A stretch of 37,848 nucleotides of DNA from an uncultured Pleurocapsa sp. GTDB lineage: Bacteria; Cyanobacteriota; Cyanobacteriia; Cyanobacteriales; Xenococcaceae. The DNA lies in contig CAKZYI010000505.1 of NCBI GenBank assembly GCA_937884735.1, forward strand, positions 1 through 37,848. The letters run 5' to 3'. Shown here in pieces: positions 17,823 through 26,971 of the stretch (its first letter is position 1; each line of letters opens with the position of its first letter). Under the pieces are notes generated by a model that was not told the origin of the DNA, searched no databases, and was given only the letters and a program-made list of their open reading frames with translations. Position numbers and translations under genes: made by a program.

Positions 17823-18665
17823 ATGAAATCTAAGTCTTCTCATAATCGCCAGAAGAAAAAGATTAAGATAGACAAATCAAAGAGTAGACCAGTTTCAGAT
17901 TCTACGCCTAATATTTCCGACGAACCAAAAGAAGAAATAGATTTGACTTATGGTCGTCATGCAGTGTTGGCAGCATTAAAAAGCGATCGCGCCATCAATC
18001 GTATTTGGTTAACTGATACTATCCTTGCCCACGGACAGTTTTATCCTTTAATTAAGGAAGCAAAGGCAGAGGGGACAATTATTGATGAGGTTGATTCTCG
18101 TCGTCTGTCTAACCTTACCCAGGGAAGAAATCATCAGGGGATTGTGGCACAGGTTGCCCCTTATGTTTATTGGGATCTACCCGAATTGGTCGCTCATGCC
18201 AAAAAAGTTGCCGATCCTGTAATTGTTATTGCCGATGGCATTGAAGATCCCCACAACCTGGGCGCAATTATTCGTACCGCTGAAGCTCTTGGGGTACAGG
18301 GAATAGTAATTCCCAAACGTAGAGCAGCAGGAGTTACTTCTACTGTGATGAAGGTAGCAGCAGGAGCATTAGAAAATATGGCGATCGCTAGAGTGTCTAA
18401 TCTCAATCAAGCTATTACTAAATTAAAAGAAGATGGCTTTTGGATTTATGGCACTACTGCCGATACTGATAACTTACTACACCAAACAAACTTCAGTGGC
18501 TCTGTAGGCTTAGTTGTCGGCTCCGAAGGAAAAGGATTGAGTCATCTAACCCAGAAAAATTGTGACCAACTTGTAGCCATTCCGTTGGTGGGGAAAACTC
18601 CTAGTCTCAATGCTTCTGTGGCAACGGCGATCGCACTTTATGAAGTATTCCGTCAGCGACAATAA
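17823..18665 (+). CDS. rlmB: 23S rRNA (guanosine-2'-O-)-methyltransferase RlmB/TrmH family
   Basis: This is a SpoU-family (SPOUT) enzyme that methylates the 2'-O of a guanosine in 23S rRNA using SAM. After a lysine-rich leader of about 38 residues comes the substrate-binding domain (YGRHAVLAALKSDRAINRIWL). The three SpoU motifs follow: DPHNLGAIIRTAEALG (motif 1), VGLVVGSEGKGLSHL (motif 2) and VAIPLVGKTPSLNASVATAI (motif 3), which forms the knot that binds SAM. 280 residues is the normal length. ATG 17823 is the start. It follows mrnC and is intact. Confidence 0.93.
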   Translation: MKSKSSHNRQKKKIKIDKSKSRPVSDSTPNISDEPKEEIDLTYGRHAVLAALKSDRAINRIWLTDTILAHGQFYPLIKEAKAEGTIIDEVDSRRLSNLTQGRNHQGIVAQVAPYVYWDLPELVAHAKKVADPVIVIADGIEDPHNLGAIIRTAEALGVQGIVIPKRRAAGVTSTVMKVAAGALENMAIARVSNLNQAITKLKEDGFWIYGTTADTDNLLHQTNFSGSVGLVVGSEGKGLSHLTQKNCDQLVAIPLVGKTPSLNASVATAIALYEVFRQRQ

Positions 18666-18689
18666 TAGACCTCTTGCATGAATGGCAGA

Positions 18690-18960
18690 CTAATTTATTT
18701 TCCCTTTAACCTTTTTCCGCTGACCAACCTTGAATGCATTCAAGCCTCGACCCACCCTGAATGCATTCAGGGTGGAAAGCGAGGCGCATTCCGCGGTTGC
18801 AAGCAGCGGTGCATTCCGAAGGGGCTGTAGTCGGAGCGTGCATCCGACTTTTAAACGCCCCGTCACCTTTTCCCTCTTACTCAGGTAGTTGATTATGATT
18901 GTGCGACGCGCCGATGGCGGATACACCTTCGGACGATGCGTAGCGAGTCAAACAAAGTTA
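18690..18960. repeat. GC-rich interspersed repeat block with nested palindromes
   Basis: This block is far richer in G and C than its neighbours. It holds two perfect palindromes sharing the core TGAATGCATTCA: 18729-18744 (16 nt) and 18752-18775 (24 nt, centre at GC). Further partial copies of GCATTCCG and GCATCCGA lie at 18786-18850, and a TTCGGACGATGCG element at 18929-18941. It occupies most of the 377-base gap between rlmB and the spondin/RTX gene, both of which end at it. I see no gene; open frames here are accidental. The first palindrome block could act as a terminator for both sides. Confidence 0.75.
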
Positions 18961-19042
18961 TAGCCATTTTAATAAGTCAAAATGACTATAACTTTAGAAT
19001 AGGCGATCGCCTTATTATTACCAAAATTAAGCTGTAGTCGGA

Positions 19043-20326
19043 TTAAGCAAAAACAAAATTACCACTGCTTTGTAGGCTAGCAGAATCGACTCCGCGAAAG
19101 ACTCCTAAATCAGTACCGTTAAAGCTAACAATAGTGCCATTTTCAAAAGCACTAAAGCTTAAATCGGCGATAGAAGCTGCACCAATGCCTGCAATACCAA
19201 CTATGTCAGAATCAAGCTCAAAATCTTCAATCACCAATGCTTCTTCAGGTGAATTAGCCACAGCTATCCAAAACTGATCTGCACCATCTCCACCAGTCAC
19301 CACATTATTAAATCCTGCTTCGTGGATAAAGCGATCGTCTCCATTTCCGCCTTTGACTAAATCGCGATCGCCTAAAACAATCGTATCGTTTCCATTACCA
19401 GCAAAAATCGTGTTTCCTCCTCCACTGTTGCTAGTATCGATTAAGTCGTCTCCATCACCAGTAAAAACTAATTCGCCTTGACTACCAACTGCAAAAAGAT
19501 CCCCCTCAGTAGTACCAATTCCTGGCGAAGAACTTGCTCCACCCCCTCCTGAAGTTTCTTCTACTTCAGTAACCGTAATTCTAGCTATTTGATAGTCGGG
19601 AGTAGTAAAATCAGCATTATTAAAAATAGCCTCCCCCTCAAATTCAAAGTCTAATACTCCACCAGATCCCGCAGGGAGAAAACTATCATAAGGCTGAATT
19701 GTGCCATTTTCATCAACACTATTGCCAATAACGTCTAGAGTATAACGCACATTAGCGGGATCTTCGTCGTTTACTTCCGTTCCCGCATCTAAAACATCAT
19801 CACCAGTAACAATAAATTCTGCACCAATAAAATTGCCCTCTTCATCGAATATTTCTATCGGTTCATCATTAGCTATAAAACCATCATTAGTGGGAAATAC
19901 CATCGTGGCGTAGCTAAAATAGCGGTTGTCATCTGAATTTTCGTCTATTTCAACTGTGGTAGTAAAAGTTTCCCCAGGATTTTGTAACAGGAAAAAAGGT
20001 GGTACTCGGTTATCAGAAAACACCATTCCCTGTACCCCTCCATTTATTCCCGCTGGGCTGGCTGCAAACTGTCCTGCTATGGTTTGCTCTGGTGTAGGAA
20101 GGTTTTGTGGAATTGCACCATTAGCGATCGCTTCATCCACTAAGCCTGGAATTTCTGGCTCGATGCCGACTATGCCATCTTCTGCTAATGTTTCTAATCC
20201 AGGGGAAGCAGTTTCACCAACGTAATAGGTATCAAAACTACAATCATGAAATCCACCCCATGATTGAGCAATGCCAGAACCGCCTTGAGGAGATAGGTTT
20301 TCAACAGTGACCTGTATAGTTGTCAT
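19043..20326 (-). CDS. Spondin-domain protein with RTX calcium-binding repeats
   Basis: This is a probable secreted protein of 427 residues. Residues 1 to about 255 form a bacterial spondin domain (TTIQVTVENLSPQGGSG at the start, SYATMVFPTNDGFIANDEPIEIFD and DAGTEVNDEDPANVRYT inside). A Gly/Ser linker follows, then hemolysin-type repeats (GDGDDLID, GNGNDTIVLG, KGGNGDDRF, TGGDGADQFW) and a C-terminal beta part ending SSGNFVFA. There is no signal peptide, which fits type I secretion through the C-terminus, usual for RTX proteins. A related gene lies at 30964-32820. Function unknown; adhesion or cell-surface matrix is a guess. Confidence 0.8.
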   Translation of the reverse strand: MTTIQVTVENLSPQGGSGIAQSWGGFHDCSFDTYYVGETASPGLETLAEDGIVGIEPEIPGLVDEAIANGAIPQNLPTPEQTIAGQFAASPAGINGGVQGMVFSDNRVPPFFLLQNPGETFTTTVEIDENSDDNRYFSYATMVFPTNDGFIANDEPIEIFDEEGNFIGAEFIVTGDDVLDAGTEVNDEDPANVRYTLDVIGNSVDENGTIQPYDSFLPAGSGGVLDFEFEGEAIFNNADFTTPDYQIARITVTEVEETSGGGGASSSPGIGTTEGDLFAVGSQGELVFTGDGDDLIDTSNSGGGNTIFAGNGNDTIVLGDRDLVKGGNGDDRFIHEAGFNNVVTGGDGADQFWIAVANSPEEALVIEDFELDSDIVGIAGIGAASIADLSFSAFENGTIVSFNGTDLGVFRGVDSASLQSSGNFVFA

Positions 20327-20518
20327 AACTAATTATCCTGTAATAAACTATGCTTGAACACATCATATTTCAATGCTGAAGCCAATCTTAAACAGGCAAT
20401 AGCAAGTTAATAAAAATGTATTAATCTTTGCTTTTGTTGATAGTGGCAATTAAATAATTACTGATTACTAAATGTATTTTCATGGCTATATTTTAAAAAC
20501 GACATCGCTTATCAGTAA

Positions 20519-21319
20519 TCAGTAATTATCTAGCCATTTTTGAATATCTTTTAAAACTAATTCAGGAATTTCCCAAGGAAAAAGATGAGCGACTTGGGGA
20601 TAGTTGATGTATTCGCAGTTAGGTAAATATTGTGCGGTTTTTTGACTGGAATATGCGGTAATATTGCTATCGCATTCTCCTGAAAGCATCAAACAGGGAA
20701 AATCTATTTTGTGTAGATCTTCAAGACGGTTATAGCCTTGGCGAATGGCGTTAAATAAGGCATTGGTAGCTGCTTTTGAAGTCTTAAAATAGGCTGGCGT
20801 ACCTTCTTTTGCCAGATAGTTATAAGATTCGGGAGAGTGGTTTTCAATCAAAAAGCGAAAAAGCGATCGCTTGCCAAAAGTATCGATATTCCATTGCCAT
20901 CCTGGTTTGATTAGATTTATTATGCCGCCAATACCTGTAAATAATTGGTCTTTCCAAGTATTGCTAGTAGGGCTACTAAGAGGTTTGGCTGCTGTGGCGA
21001 TTAATATCATACCGCTAAATCTTTCAGGCATTAAAAGAGCTAATTCCATAGCGATAATTCCTCCTAACGACCAACCCAATAGAAGACAGCGATCTATATT
21101 GTGCTTATCTAATAAATCAGTTAGATCTTGAAGATGCTCCTCCATCACAAAATCTTGTTGATACTTGCTTTTGCCATAGCCACGAAGATCGGGCGCGATA
21201 GTTAAATATTTTTGAGAGAGATAATTTGTAAATACAGACATACTAGCAGAACTACCAGGATGACCATGTAAACAAAGAATGGGATATCCTTGTCCTTGAA
21301 TTTCTGTATTCAGATCCAT
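20519..21319 (-). CDS. Alpha/beta hydrolase
   Basis: The 266-residue protein has the alpha/beta-hydrolase fold. The oxyanion-hole HGHPGSS is at residues 18-24, DLRGYGKS follows, the nucleophile elbow GWSLGG carries the catalytic Ser near residue 84, the acid Asp is likely in SGECDSN (about 217), and the His is in YPQVAHLFPWE (about 245). MDLNTEIQGQGYPILCLHG gives a normal N-terminus at ATG 21319. Substrate unknown; carboxylesterase or lactonase-type activity is typical of this group. It is divergent from the YtxH gene at 21403. Intact. Confidence 0.85.
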   Translation of the reverse strand: MDLNTEIQGQGYPILCLHGHPGSSASMSVFTNYLSQKYLTIAPDLRGYGKSKYQQDFVMEEHLQDLTDLLDKHNIDRCLLLGWSLGGIIAMELALLMPERFSGMILIATAAKPLSSPTSNTWKDQLFTGIGGIINLIKPGWQWNIDTFGKRSLFRFLIENHSPESYNYLAKEGTPAYFKTSKAATNALFNAIRQGYNRLEDLHKIDFPCLMLSGECDSNITAYSSQKTAQYLPNCEYINYPQVAHLFPWEIPELVLKDIQKWLDNY

Positions 21320-21402
21320 GAATTGGGCTATAGATATTATGTAAGATATTTAGATTTTGTCATAAGCTTAAGATAATTCAATCGGAAAGAAAGAATAAAG
21401 CT

Positions 21403-21750
21403 ATGTCTCAGGAAAATAAAACAGGGATTTTCATCGGTGGAATGATGATTGGTAGCGCAGTTGGTACGGTAATAGGATTATTAATAGCCCCCCGCACTGG
21501 CAAAGAAACTCGAAAAGTAATTAAAAAATCTGCTGATGCCATACCGGAATTGGCAGAAGATTTATCAACTAGTATTCAGTTTCAAGCGGATCGTTTGTCT
21601 GAATCCACTATAGAGAATTGGGAAGGTACATTAAATAGATTACGACAGGCGATCGCAGCAGGAGTAGAAGCCAGTCAAAAAACCACGGGGGCGGCTAAAT
21701 CCAATTTGCAAAATCAAAATATTAATTCTTCTGTTGTTGATCGCCTTTAA
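21403..21750 (+). CDS. YtxH-domain protein
   Basis: This small protein of 115 residues has an N-terminal glycine-rich membrane helix (FIGGMMIGSAVGTVIGLLIAP, residues 10-30) followed by RTGKETRKVIKKSADAIPEL, the YtxH pattern (LLxAPxxGxxTR). The remainder is amphipathic helix. YtxH proteins are stress-related membrane-anchored proteins of unclear function. It is followed on the same strand by the DUF948-like gene 110 bases later; the two often occur together in cyanobacteria. Intact. Confidence 0.85.
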   Translation: MSQENKTGIFIGGMMIGSAVGTVIGLLIAPRTGKETRKVIKKSADAIPELAEDLSTSIQFQADRLSESTIENWEGTLNRLRQAIAAGVEASQKTTGAAKSNLQNQNINSSVVDRL

Positions 21751-21860
21751 AAATCTAGATCAATAAGAAAATGAATACTTTACTACCCTAGCAATTTAAT
21801 TTTTGATTGATAGATAATCTTTTACACTTGTATAACGCCCGATTGTAATGCTCCATTGTT

Positions 21861-22301
21861 ATGATAGATCCTTTATTTTGGTTAGGACTTTCTTAGCTTC
21901 AAGTCTCGTTTAGCTTATTTGCAGTACTCTTGGTTACTATTCCGACTCTTCAGGAAGTTGCTAGGGCTGCTCGCAGTGCGGAAAAACTCTTTGATACTTT
22001 GAATCGAGAATTTCCTCCAACTTTAGAAGCTATTCGCATGACAGGAAAAGAAGTAGGCGAATTAACCGATGAATTAAATCAGGGAATCAATAACGCGACA
22101 GGAGTCGTTAAGCAAGTAGATCGTGGACTGGTTAATGCCAAAATACAGGCGCAGCAGGTACAGCAAAGTAGTAAAGGCTTGGTTGTAGGCATTAAGACCG
22201 CTTGGAAAACATGGCGTAACCCAGAGAATAAAGTAGTTTCAGAAGATTCTTATCCCAAACTGAATGGATCAAAATTACCACCGTCCAACAAAAAATACTA
22301 A
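21861..22301 (+). pseudogene. DUF948-like membrane-anchored protein, in-frame TAG in its membrane helix
   Basis: From ATG 21861 the frame reads MIDPLFWLGLS, TAG at 21894-21896, LQVSFSLFAVLLVTIPTLQEVARAARSAEKLFDTL and on to TAA 22301. Together this is the usual cyanobacterial DUF948-type protein: one N-terminal membrane helix and a helical region with LTDELNQGINNATGVVKQVDRGL. If TAG is real, only a version starting at 21930 (TTG) could be made; it would keep the soluble helical part but lose the membrane anchor. Probably functions with the YtxH protein upstream, by context. Role unknown. Confidence 0.7.
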
Positions 22302-22470
22302 AAAGAGCAGATTAATTTTTTGTTAATTTTTGGTATTTTTTCTATCCAAGTAAGTACTCATAACTACTGATAACTGATAACCTTAGATTAAGGTAAATAA
22401 ATGTAACAGAAAATTACTGCATTTTAATAAAACCGAAATCGTATACAGAAAATATTTTAAATAAACAATT

Positions 22471-23277
22471 ATGGGGCATAAGTTTACACAGCGTTTCCTG
22501 CTCACTGTCGGGGCTTGCTTACTATTTTTAACAACCTGTTTTACTTCTCCTGCTTTGGCGGTCAATAATCCAGAATTACTACCAGATAAAGAAACCCCCG
22601 TGGTAGATTTGGCTAATTTTCTGCCTCAATCTCAGGAAGATTCATTAATTGAAAATCTAGAGAGTTTTGAAGCAGAAACAGGTTGGAAAATGCGTGTTTT
22701 AACTCAGTACGATCGCTCTCCTGGTCGTGCGGTAAAAAAATTCTGGGGTCTAGACGACAAAAGTATCTTGCTTGTAGCTGATGGTAGAGGCGGAAACTTG
22801 TTAGCTTTTAGTATTGGTGACGCTGTATATGAATTGTTGCCTCGTAACTTCTGGATTGAATTACAGACTCGCTTTGGGATTATGTACTACATTCGTGAAA
22901 ATGGCGAAAATAATGCGATCGTCGATGCCCTAGAATCAGTCAAAGGTTGTTTGGTTCAAAATGGCTGTAACAACGTACCTGGATTGTCTCAAGAGCTATG
23001 GATCTTGACCTTAATTAGTTCAATTGTAGGTGGTGTAATCCTGGGTGTAGCAGTGATTCCTCGTGAAGAGGGTCAATTTATGGCTTGGCAGTGGGGTCTA
23101 ATTATGTCGCCGTTATGGGGGATTCTCTTTATTGCTTTTGGTATGGGACCTGTTGTTACTCGTACTCCTGAATTTCTGCCTGTATTCCGCAACATTATTG
23201 GCTTTATGTTAGGTGCAGTGGTAGCTTTCTTGTCTCCAACTTTCATTGAAACTCCAACTTCAGATTCAGAAACTTGA
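22471..23277 (+). CDS. TPM-domain protein, Psb32-like
   Basis: This 268-residue exported protein has a signal peptide with AxA site (residues 1 to about 30, TSPALAV), then a TPM domain (ETPVVDLANFLPQSQEDSLIENLESFEAETGWKMRVLTQYD, residues 41 to about 160), and two or three C-terminal membrane helices from about residue 182 (ILTLISSIVGGVILGVAVI). In cyanobacteria and plants this family includes Psb32/TLP18.3, linked to photosystem II repair, located in the thylakoid lumen. Whether this copy has that role is inferred. A good terminator follows (23318-23347). Intact. Confidence 0.85.
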   Translation: MGHKFTQRFLLTVGACLLFLTTCFTSPALAVNNPELLPDKETPVVDLANFLPQSQEDSLIENLESFEAETGWKMRVLTQYDRSPGRAVKKFWGLDDKSILLVADGRGGNLLAFSIGDAVYELLPRNFWIELQTRFGIMYYIRENGENNAIVDALESVKGCLVQNGCNNVPGLSQELWILTLISSIVGGVILGVAVIPREEGQFMAWQWGLIMSPLWGILFIAFGMGPVVTRTPEFLPVFRNIIGFMLGAVVAFLSPTFIETPTSDSET

Positions 23278-23317
23278 ATTAACCATCAATAAGCAATTGA
23301 ATTAAAATCTTTATACC

Positions 23318-23347
23318 AGGTGTATTTTTTAAGAATGCACCTTTTTT
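23318..23347 (+). terminator. Rho-independent terminator of the TPM gene
   Basis: GGTGTATT pairs with AATGCACC (8 bp, one G-T) around loop TTTTAAG, followed by TTTTTT. It starts 41 bases after the stop of the TPM gene and ends 18 bases before the methyltransferase start, so the two genes are probably separate units. Confidence 0.8.
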
Positions 23348-23365
23348 ATTGTCACCTTCAGAAAT

Positions 23366-24028
23366 ATGGCGGAAGCAGATATAAGTAAAGTCCAAGAATT
23401 AGCTCGGAAATCTCATTCTCGCAACGATCCTACGGGATGGTTTGAAGAACTATATAGCAATGCTCAGGGAGACGAATCAGTTATTCCTTGGGCAAATTTG
23501 ACCGTTAATCATAATCTGGCTAGCTGGATTAAAAATAACAATCTTCAAGGAAAAGGAAAGAGTGCATTAGTTGTTGGCTGTGGTTTGGGAGATGATGCAG
23601 AAGCGTTGTCTGAATTGGGTTTTGATGTAACGGGATTTGATATTTCCCCAAGTGCGATCGCTTGGTGTCAAAAACGTTTTCCTGATTCCCAGGTAAACTA
23701 TGTGGTAGACGATCTTTTACATCCTAATGTTATTGGCGATCGCAAGCATGATTTTATTTTGGAATCTTATACTCTCCAGGCATTACCAGCTAATGTGCGT
23801 CCTAGGGGCATAGAATCAATCAGTAAGCTGCTTGCACCCCAAGGAAGATTATTGATCATCTGTCGTGGAAGAGATCCAGAACAACCAGTGTTAGACGTGC
23901 CTTTTCCCCTACCCAAAGAAGAATTGAGCTATTTTCAACAGCTAGGGTTAGAAGAAGTTCAATTTGAAGATTATCTAGACCAATCTAAACCCATTAGAAG
24001 GTTTCGCATTGAATATACGGTGCAATAA
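23366..24028 (+). CDS. Class I SAM-dependent methyltransferase
   Basis: The 220-residue protein has a Rossmann methyltransferase fold. Motif I is LVVGCGLGDDAEALSELG (residues 69-86), which binds SAM, followed by FDVTGFDISPSAIAWCQKRFP with the acidic residue that holds the ribose, and DFILESYTLQALP as motif II. The N-terminal WFEELYSNA...VIPWANLTVN resembles thiopurine or small-molecule methyltransferases. Substrate unknown. It is the last gene before the vWA operon but is separated from it by 250 bases with repeats. Intact. Confidence 0.85.
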   Translation: MAEADISKVQELARKSHSRNDPTGWFEELYSNAQGDESVIPWANLTVNHNLASWIKNNNLQGKGKSALVVGCGLGDDAEALSELGFDVTGFDISPSAIAWCQKRFPDSQVNYVVDDLLHPNVIGDRKHDFILESYTLQALPANVRPRGIESISKLLAPQGRLLIICRGRDPEQPVLDVPFPLPKEELSYFQQLGLEEVQFEDYLDQSKPIRRFRIEYTVQ

Positions 24029-24159
24029 ACGGCGTTGTATCCGTTGTGGGATGGTTTGGTTTGACTGGGAGACTGGGTGAATGATAAATCATCTCGTAAA
24101 TATGCAACGTGCAATAAACAAATAAGTAGTAAACAGATCTGTTATCTTAGATAAACCGT

Positions 24160-24270
24160 TTGTGGGACTTAGGTGCGACTTCCGAACTCCTCTGTAACAG
24201 GCACTAGCTCGTCGTTCCGCCTTTCCCCAAACGGCTTAGTTTGAAAGGATGAAGGATGAAGGATGAAGCA
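24160..24270. repeat. GC-richer insert and GGATGAA heptamers upstream of the vWA operon
   Basis: The 250-base gap 24029-24278 holds a GC-richer stretch (about 24163-24240) that looks like an interspersed repeat. Tandem copies of GGATGAA follow (from 24247, three exact units), ending close to the operon's first ATG. No gene is seen. The promoter of the vWA operon should be in this gap. Confidence 0.55.
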
Positions 24271-24278
24271 GATCTGTT

Positions 24279-25644
24279 ATGGTTAGTTATCTTGCTTTAA
24301 AAGAAGAGGAAGTAGCCAGGGAAGATTTATTGATGTTTATCAATGCTTGTTTGTCTTGTACTGGACAGCGAGAATTTTATGACGATGCTTATGGTCAAAA
24401 AGTATCTCTCGATTTTCTACATGACTATATTCTGGGTAACTATCGTCGACTTTATTGTCGCACCCTTGCAGCAGGAATTAACCATTTTAATCAAATTCAA
24501 ATCATTCTCAAGCTTTTAGCCACAGGAAAGCAGACTAAGCCAGAGGATAGAGAAGAAGAGAATAGCTTAATTACCGCCGCGTTATATGAGTTACCACCCC
24601 ATCGCGCTTGGAATTTATTATTACAGATTCGCAAGCAGGGAATTCCAGGCTGTTAAATATCGTTCTATAATACAGTCGATCGCAACACACAATCATTTTA
24701 AGTTAGATACCGAACTAAATAACTTTCTTTTTCGTCGTTGGGAGAAAGCTTTTGATACAGAACTATTTGAGCAGTTTCGAGCGGGGCATTATAGTGCCAA
24801 GGCGATTTATAATTTGCCTTTTACTGTTGCCGAAGGGTTAGCAGCCAAACATAATATCCCCCGTGAGATTTTTCTCAAAAGAATTCAGGGGCAAATGACG
24901 GCGGGTGAGAAATTAAGATTACAAGGAAGTAGTGAAAAAGCTGGAATTAAACTAGAGATAACACCAGAAAAGTTACCTTTAACTAAATTAGCTTTATATA
25001 TCCTGTCGTTAGATTTAAAAACTCGTCGAGAAAGAAGAGAGGAATTAGAACAAACAATTTAAATCAGAATTGATAATATTGTAAAGCGATCGACAACTAA
25101 ATTAGGATGAGTATGCGCGGTGCTAGATTGCAGCTATTCTAGCTCTGGATCGTCGGAAAAACGGCGTCGTCCGTTAGGAATTGCTTTAGCTATAAACTAT
25201 CTTTTAGCAGAGTTTGCTAGGGAATATAATGCTTTTTGGACAGTACCCGTTAGCGATCCTTTGTTGGTTACACCAAAAGGACAAACTAATTTAGCAGATC
25301 CTTTATTATCTGCATTGGCTATTCAACCCGATTTAATCGTAATCATCTCCGACGGTTGGGATAACGATCCTCCTGCGGCAACTGCCGAACTTTTGCGGAT
25401 ATATCGTAGCAAATTAGATCCTCAAGGAAAGGTATCAATTATTCATCTCAATCCAGTTTTTAATGCCGATAACTACAGCCTCAAATATCTTAGTCCTTTA
25501 ATACCTACTGTTGGTATTCGCGAAGCAGAAGACTTACCCATAGTCTTAGAGTTTGCTAAGTTTGCCGAAGGAAAAGGAACATTAGTTGAATTGGAAAGAT
25601 ATTTAGGCGATCGCATTCAACAGTTATTAATAAAGATTAAATGA
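24279..25644 (+). pseudogene. Helical-repeat plus vWA protein, one frameshift and two in-frame stops
   Basis: This is one gene now in pieces. Residues 1-120 (MVSYLALKEEEVAREDLL to LLLQIRKQ) are in one frame. At 24630-24640 an extra base, most simply a G in CAGGGAATTC, moves the frame, and it then continues as EFQAVKYRSIIQSIATHNHF to ELEQTI. TAA at 25060-25062 and TGA at 25108-25110 follow, and the same frame runs on through VCAVLDCSYSSSGSSEKRRR to TGA 25644. The N-terminal 270 residues are all-helical and resemble Ro60/TROVE-type helical arrays in style. The last 180 form a von Willebrand A domain: DCSYS is the metal-binding DxSxS and IISDGWDND the later Asp site. The next gene overlaps the stop by 4 bases. 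Likely an RNA- or protein-binding scaffold; function not known. Confidence 0.7.
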
Positions 25645-26960
25645 GTAAATCAGAAGGTTTAACTTTTGAAGATTTAAAGCATAACTATCACAAAATAAGT
25701 TGGGGCTTTGAAGAACATCGCGCGCGGTTAGAAAGCTCTAATCCAAGATTACTTCATTGGATTGGTTCGATTGATTATGATGGTTATGTTAGGGAAAAAT
25801 CGTTGAGCTATTTAATCGATAATTATCAGCCAGGAGATGAAAATAGAATATTACTACGCTTAGAAGATTGGGTTTTAAATATTCGTAATATAGCTTTTGA
25901 ATGGACAAAGAATAATTTTCATCGTCTATCTATCAAGCAAATTGACAATAATTATAGGCTTGTTTTGTATCTTGCCATCAAGCAAAGACCCTATATTTTT
26001 TCAGCAGTTAAAACAATTGAGTTAAGTTTAATAGAAAAGCTAGAAAAGATAAGTTTAAAAGAGTTCAAAAGTTTGCACAGCAATTTTCGTAGTTATCTTT
26101 ATAACTTAGCATTGCCTAAAAATAAAAATATTCGTTCTTTTTTGATTCAAGATAAAGACCCAATTAATCGGCTTTTATTATTAAAACTATTTGATTACAG
26201 CGAATTAACCCAAGAGGAAGCCAGCTTTCTTAAGCAAGATTCTTGTGTGCTAGTCAAAAAACAATTTATCTACTATCGATTGCGGCAAAACGTAAAAATA
26301 GAACAAGCAGAATTGACTGAATTAGCTTTAGATAAAAATAAAAGCGTCAGAGAGTTAGCAGGATATTATTTAACTAAATATTATGGCGTAAATCTCTACG
26401 AACTATATAAATCCAAGACGAATTATCAATTTTACTATATTGCTGATTTTGCCAAACGAGAGGATCTAAGATACTTCTTAGAAGGTATGACTTCAAACAA
26501 GCGAATTAGATTACTTTGCTTCAAAGCTATATGCCATATCAAGCCTGAACTTGCTAGACAGTTTGACCTAAAAAAACTGATATTAGAAAACAATCAATTT
26601 AGACAATTAATCAAAAAACGTATATTACCTACTTTATCACTTACAGAATTTCAAGAATTTCGTTCTGTATTGTTTCTTGAGCCTTATGGAAAAGTAATTT
26701 ATCTCAGCTTACTATATAAAAAATCATACTGGCACTTTATAGAGGAAAGTTTGGATTTAATCATTGATTATCCAACCAGCGAAATCATCAATTTGTTTTG
26801 TAGATTATACGGGCAAAAAATAAATATTTACCGACCAGTATCTAACGAACAAAAACAAGCAATCATAGCAAAAATAGAACATTTGGCAATAAGATCGGCT
26901 TCAGGCGATCGCTTATCTTATTTAATACCAAAGCTTAAATTTGCCATTAAAAATGCTTAA
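25641..26960 (+). CDS. HEAT-like helical repeat protein, middle gene of the vWA operon
   Basis: This soluble protein of 439 residues is rich in Leu, Lys and Ile and almost entirely helical. Several segments look like degenerate HEAT repeats (IDYDGYVREKSLSYLIDNY near residue 48, LALDKNKSVRELAGYYLTKYY near 230, LEGMTSNKRIRLLCFKAI near 275). No catalytic motif is visible. The start ATG overlaps the vWA stop as ATGA, so the two are translationally coupled. The third gene starts shortly after its stop. I infer a structural or adaptor role in a complex with the two neighbours. Intact. Confidence 0.75.
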   Translation: MSKSEGLTFEDLKHNYHKISWGFEEHRARLESSNPRLLHWIGSIDYDGYVREKSLSYLIDNYQPGDENRILLRLEDWVLNIRNIAFEWTKNNFHRLSIKQIDNNYRLVLYLAIKQRPYIFSAVKTIELSLIEKLEKISLKEFKSLHSNFRSYLYNLALPKNKNIRSFLIQDKDPINRLLLLKLFDYSELTQEEASFLKQDSCVLVKKQFIYYRLRQNVKIEQAELTELALDKNKSVRELAGYYLTKYYGVNLYELYKSKTNYQFYYIADFAKREDLRYFLEGMTSNKRIRLLCFKAICHIKPELARQFDLKKLILENNQFRQLIKKRILPTLSLTEFQEFRSVLFLEPYGKVIYLSLLYKKSYWHFIEESLDLIIDYPTSEIINLFCRLYGQKINIYRPVSNEQKQAIIAKIEHLAIRSASGDRLSYLIPKLKFAIKNA

Positions 26961-26971
26961 AAGACTAATCA

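Noticed and set aside
18690..18926. 78-codon minus-strand frame in the GC-rich block
   Set aside because: It translates palindromic repeat DNA (repeated LNAFRVG/LNAFKVG), not a protein.
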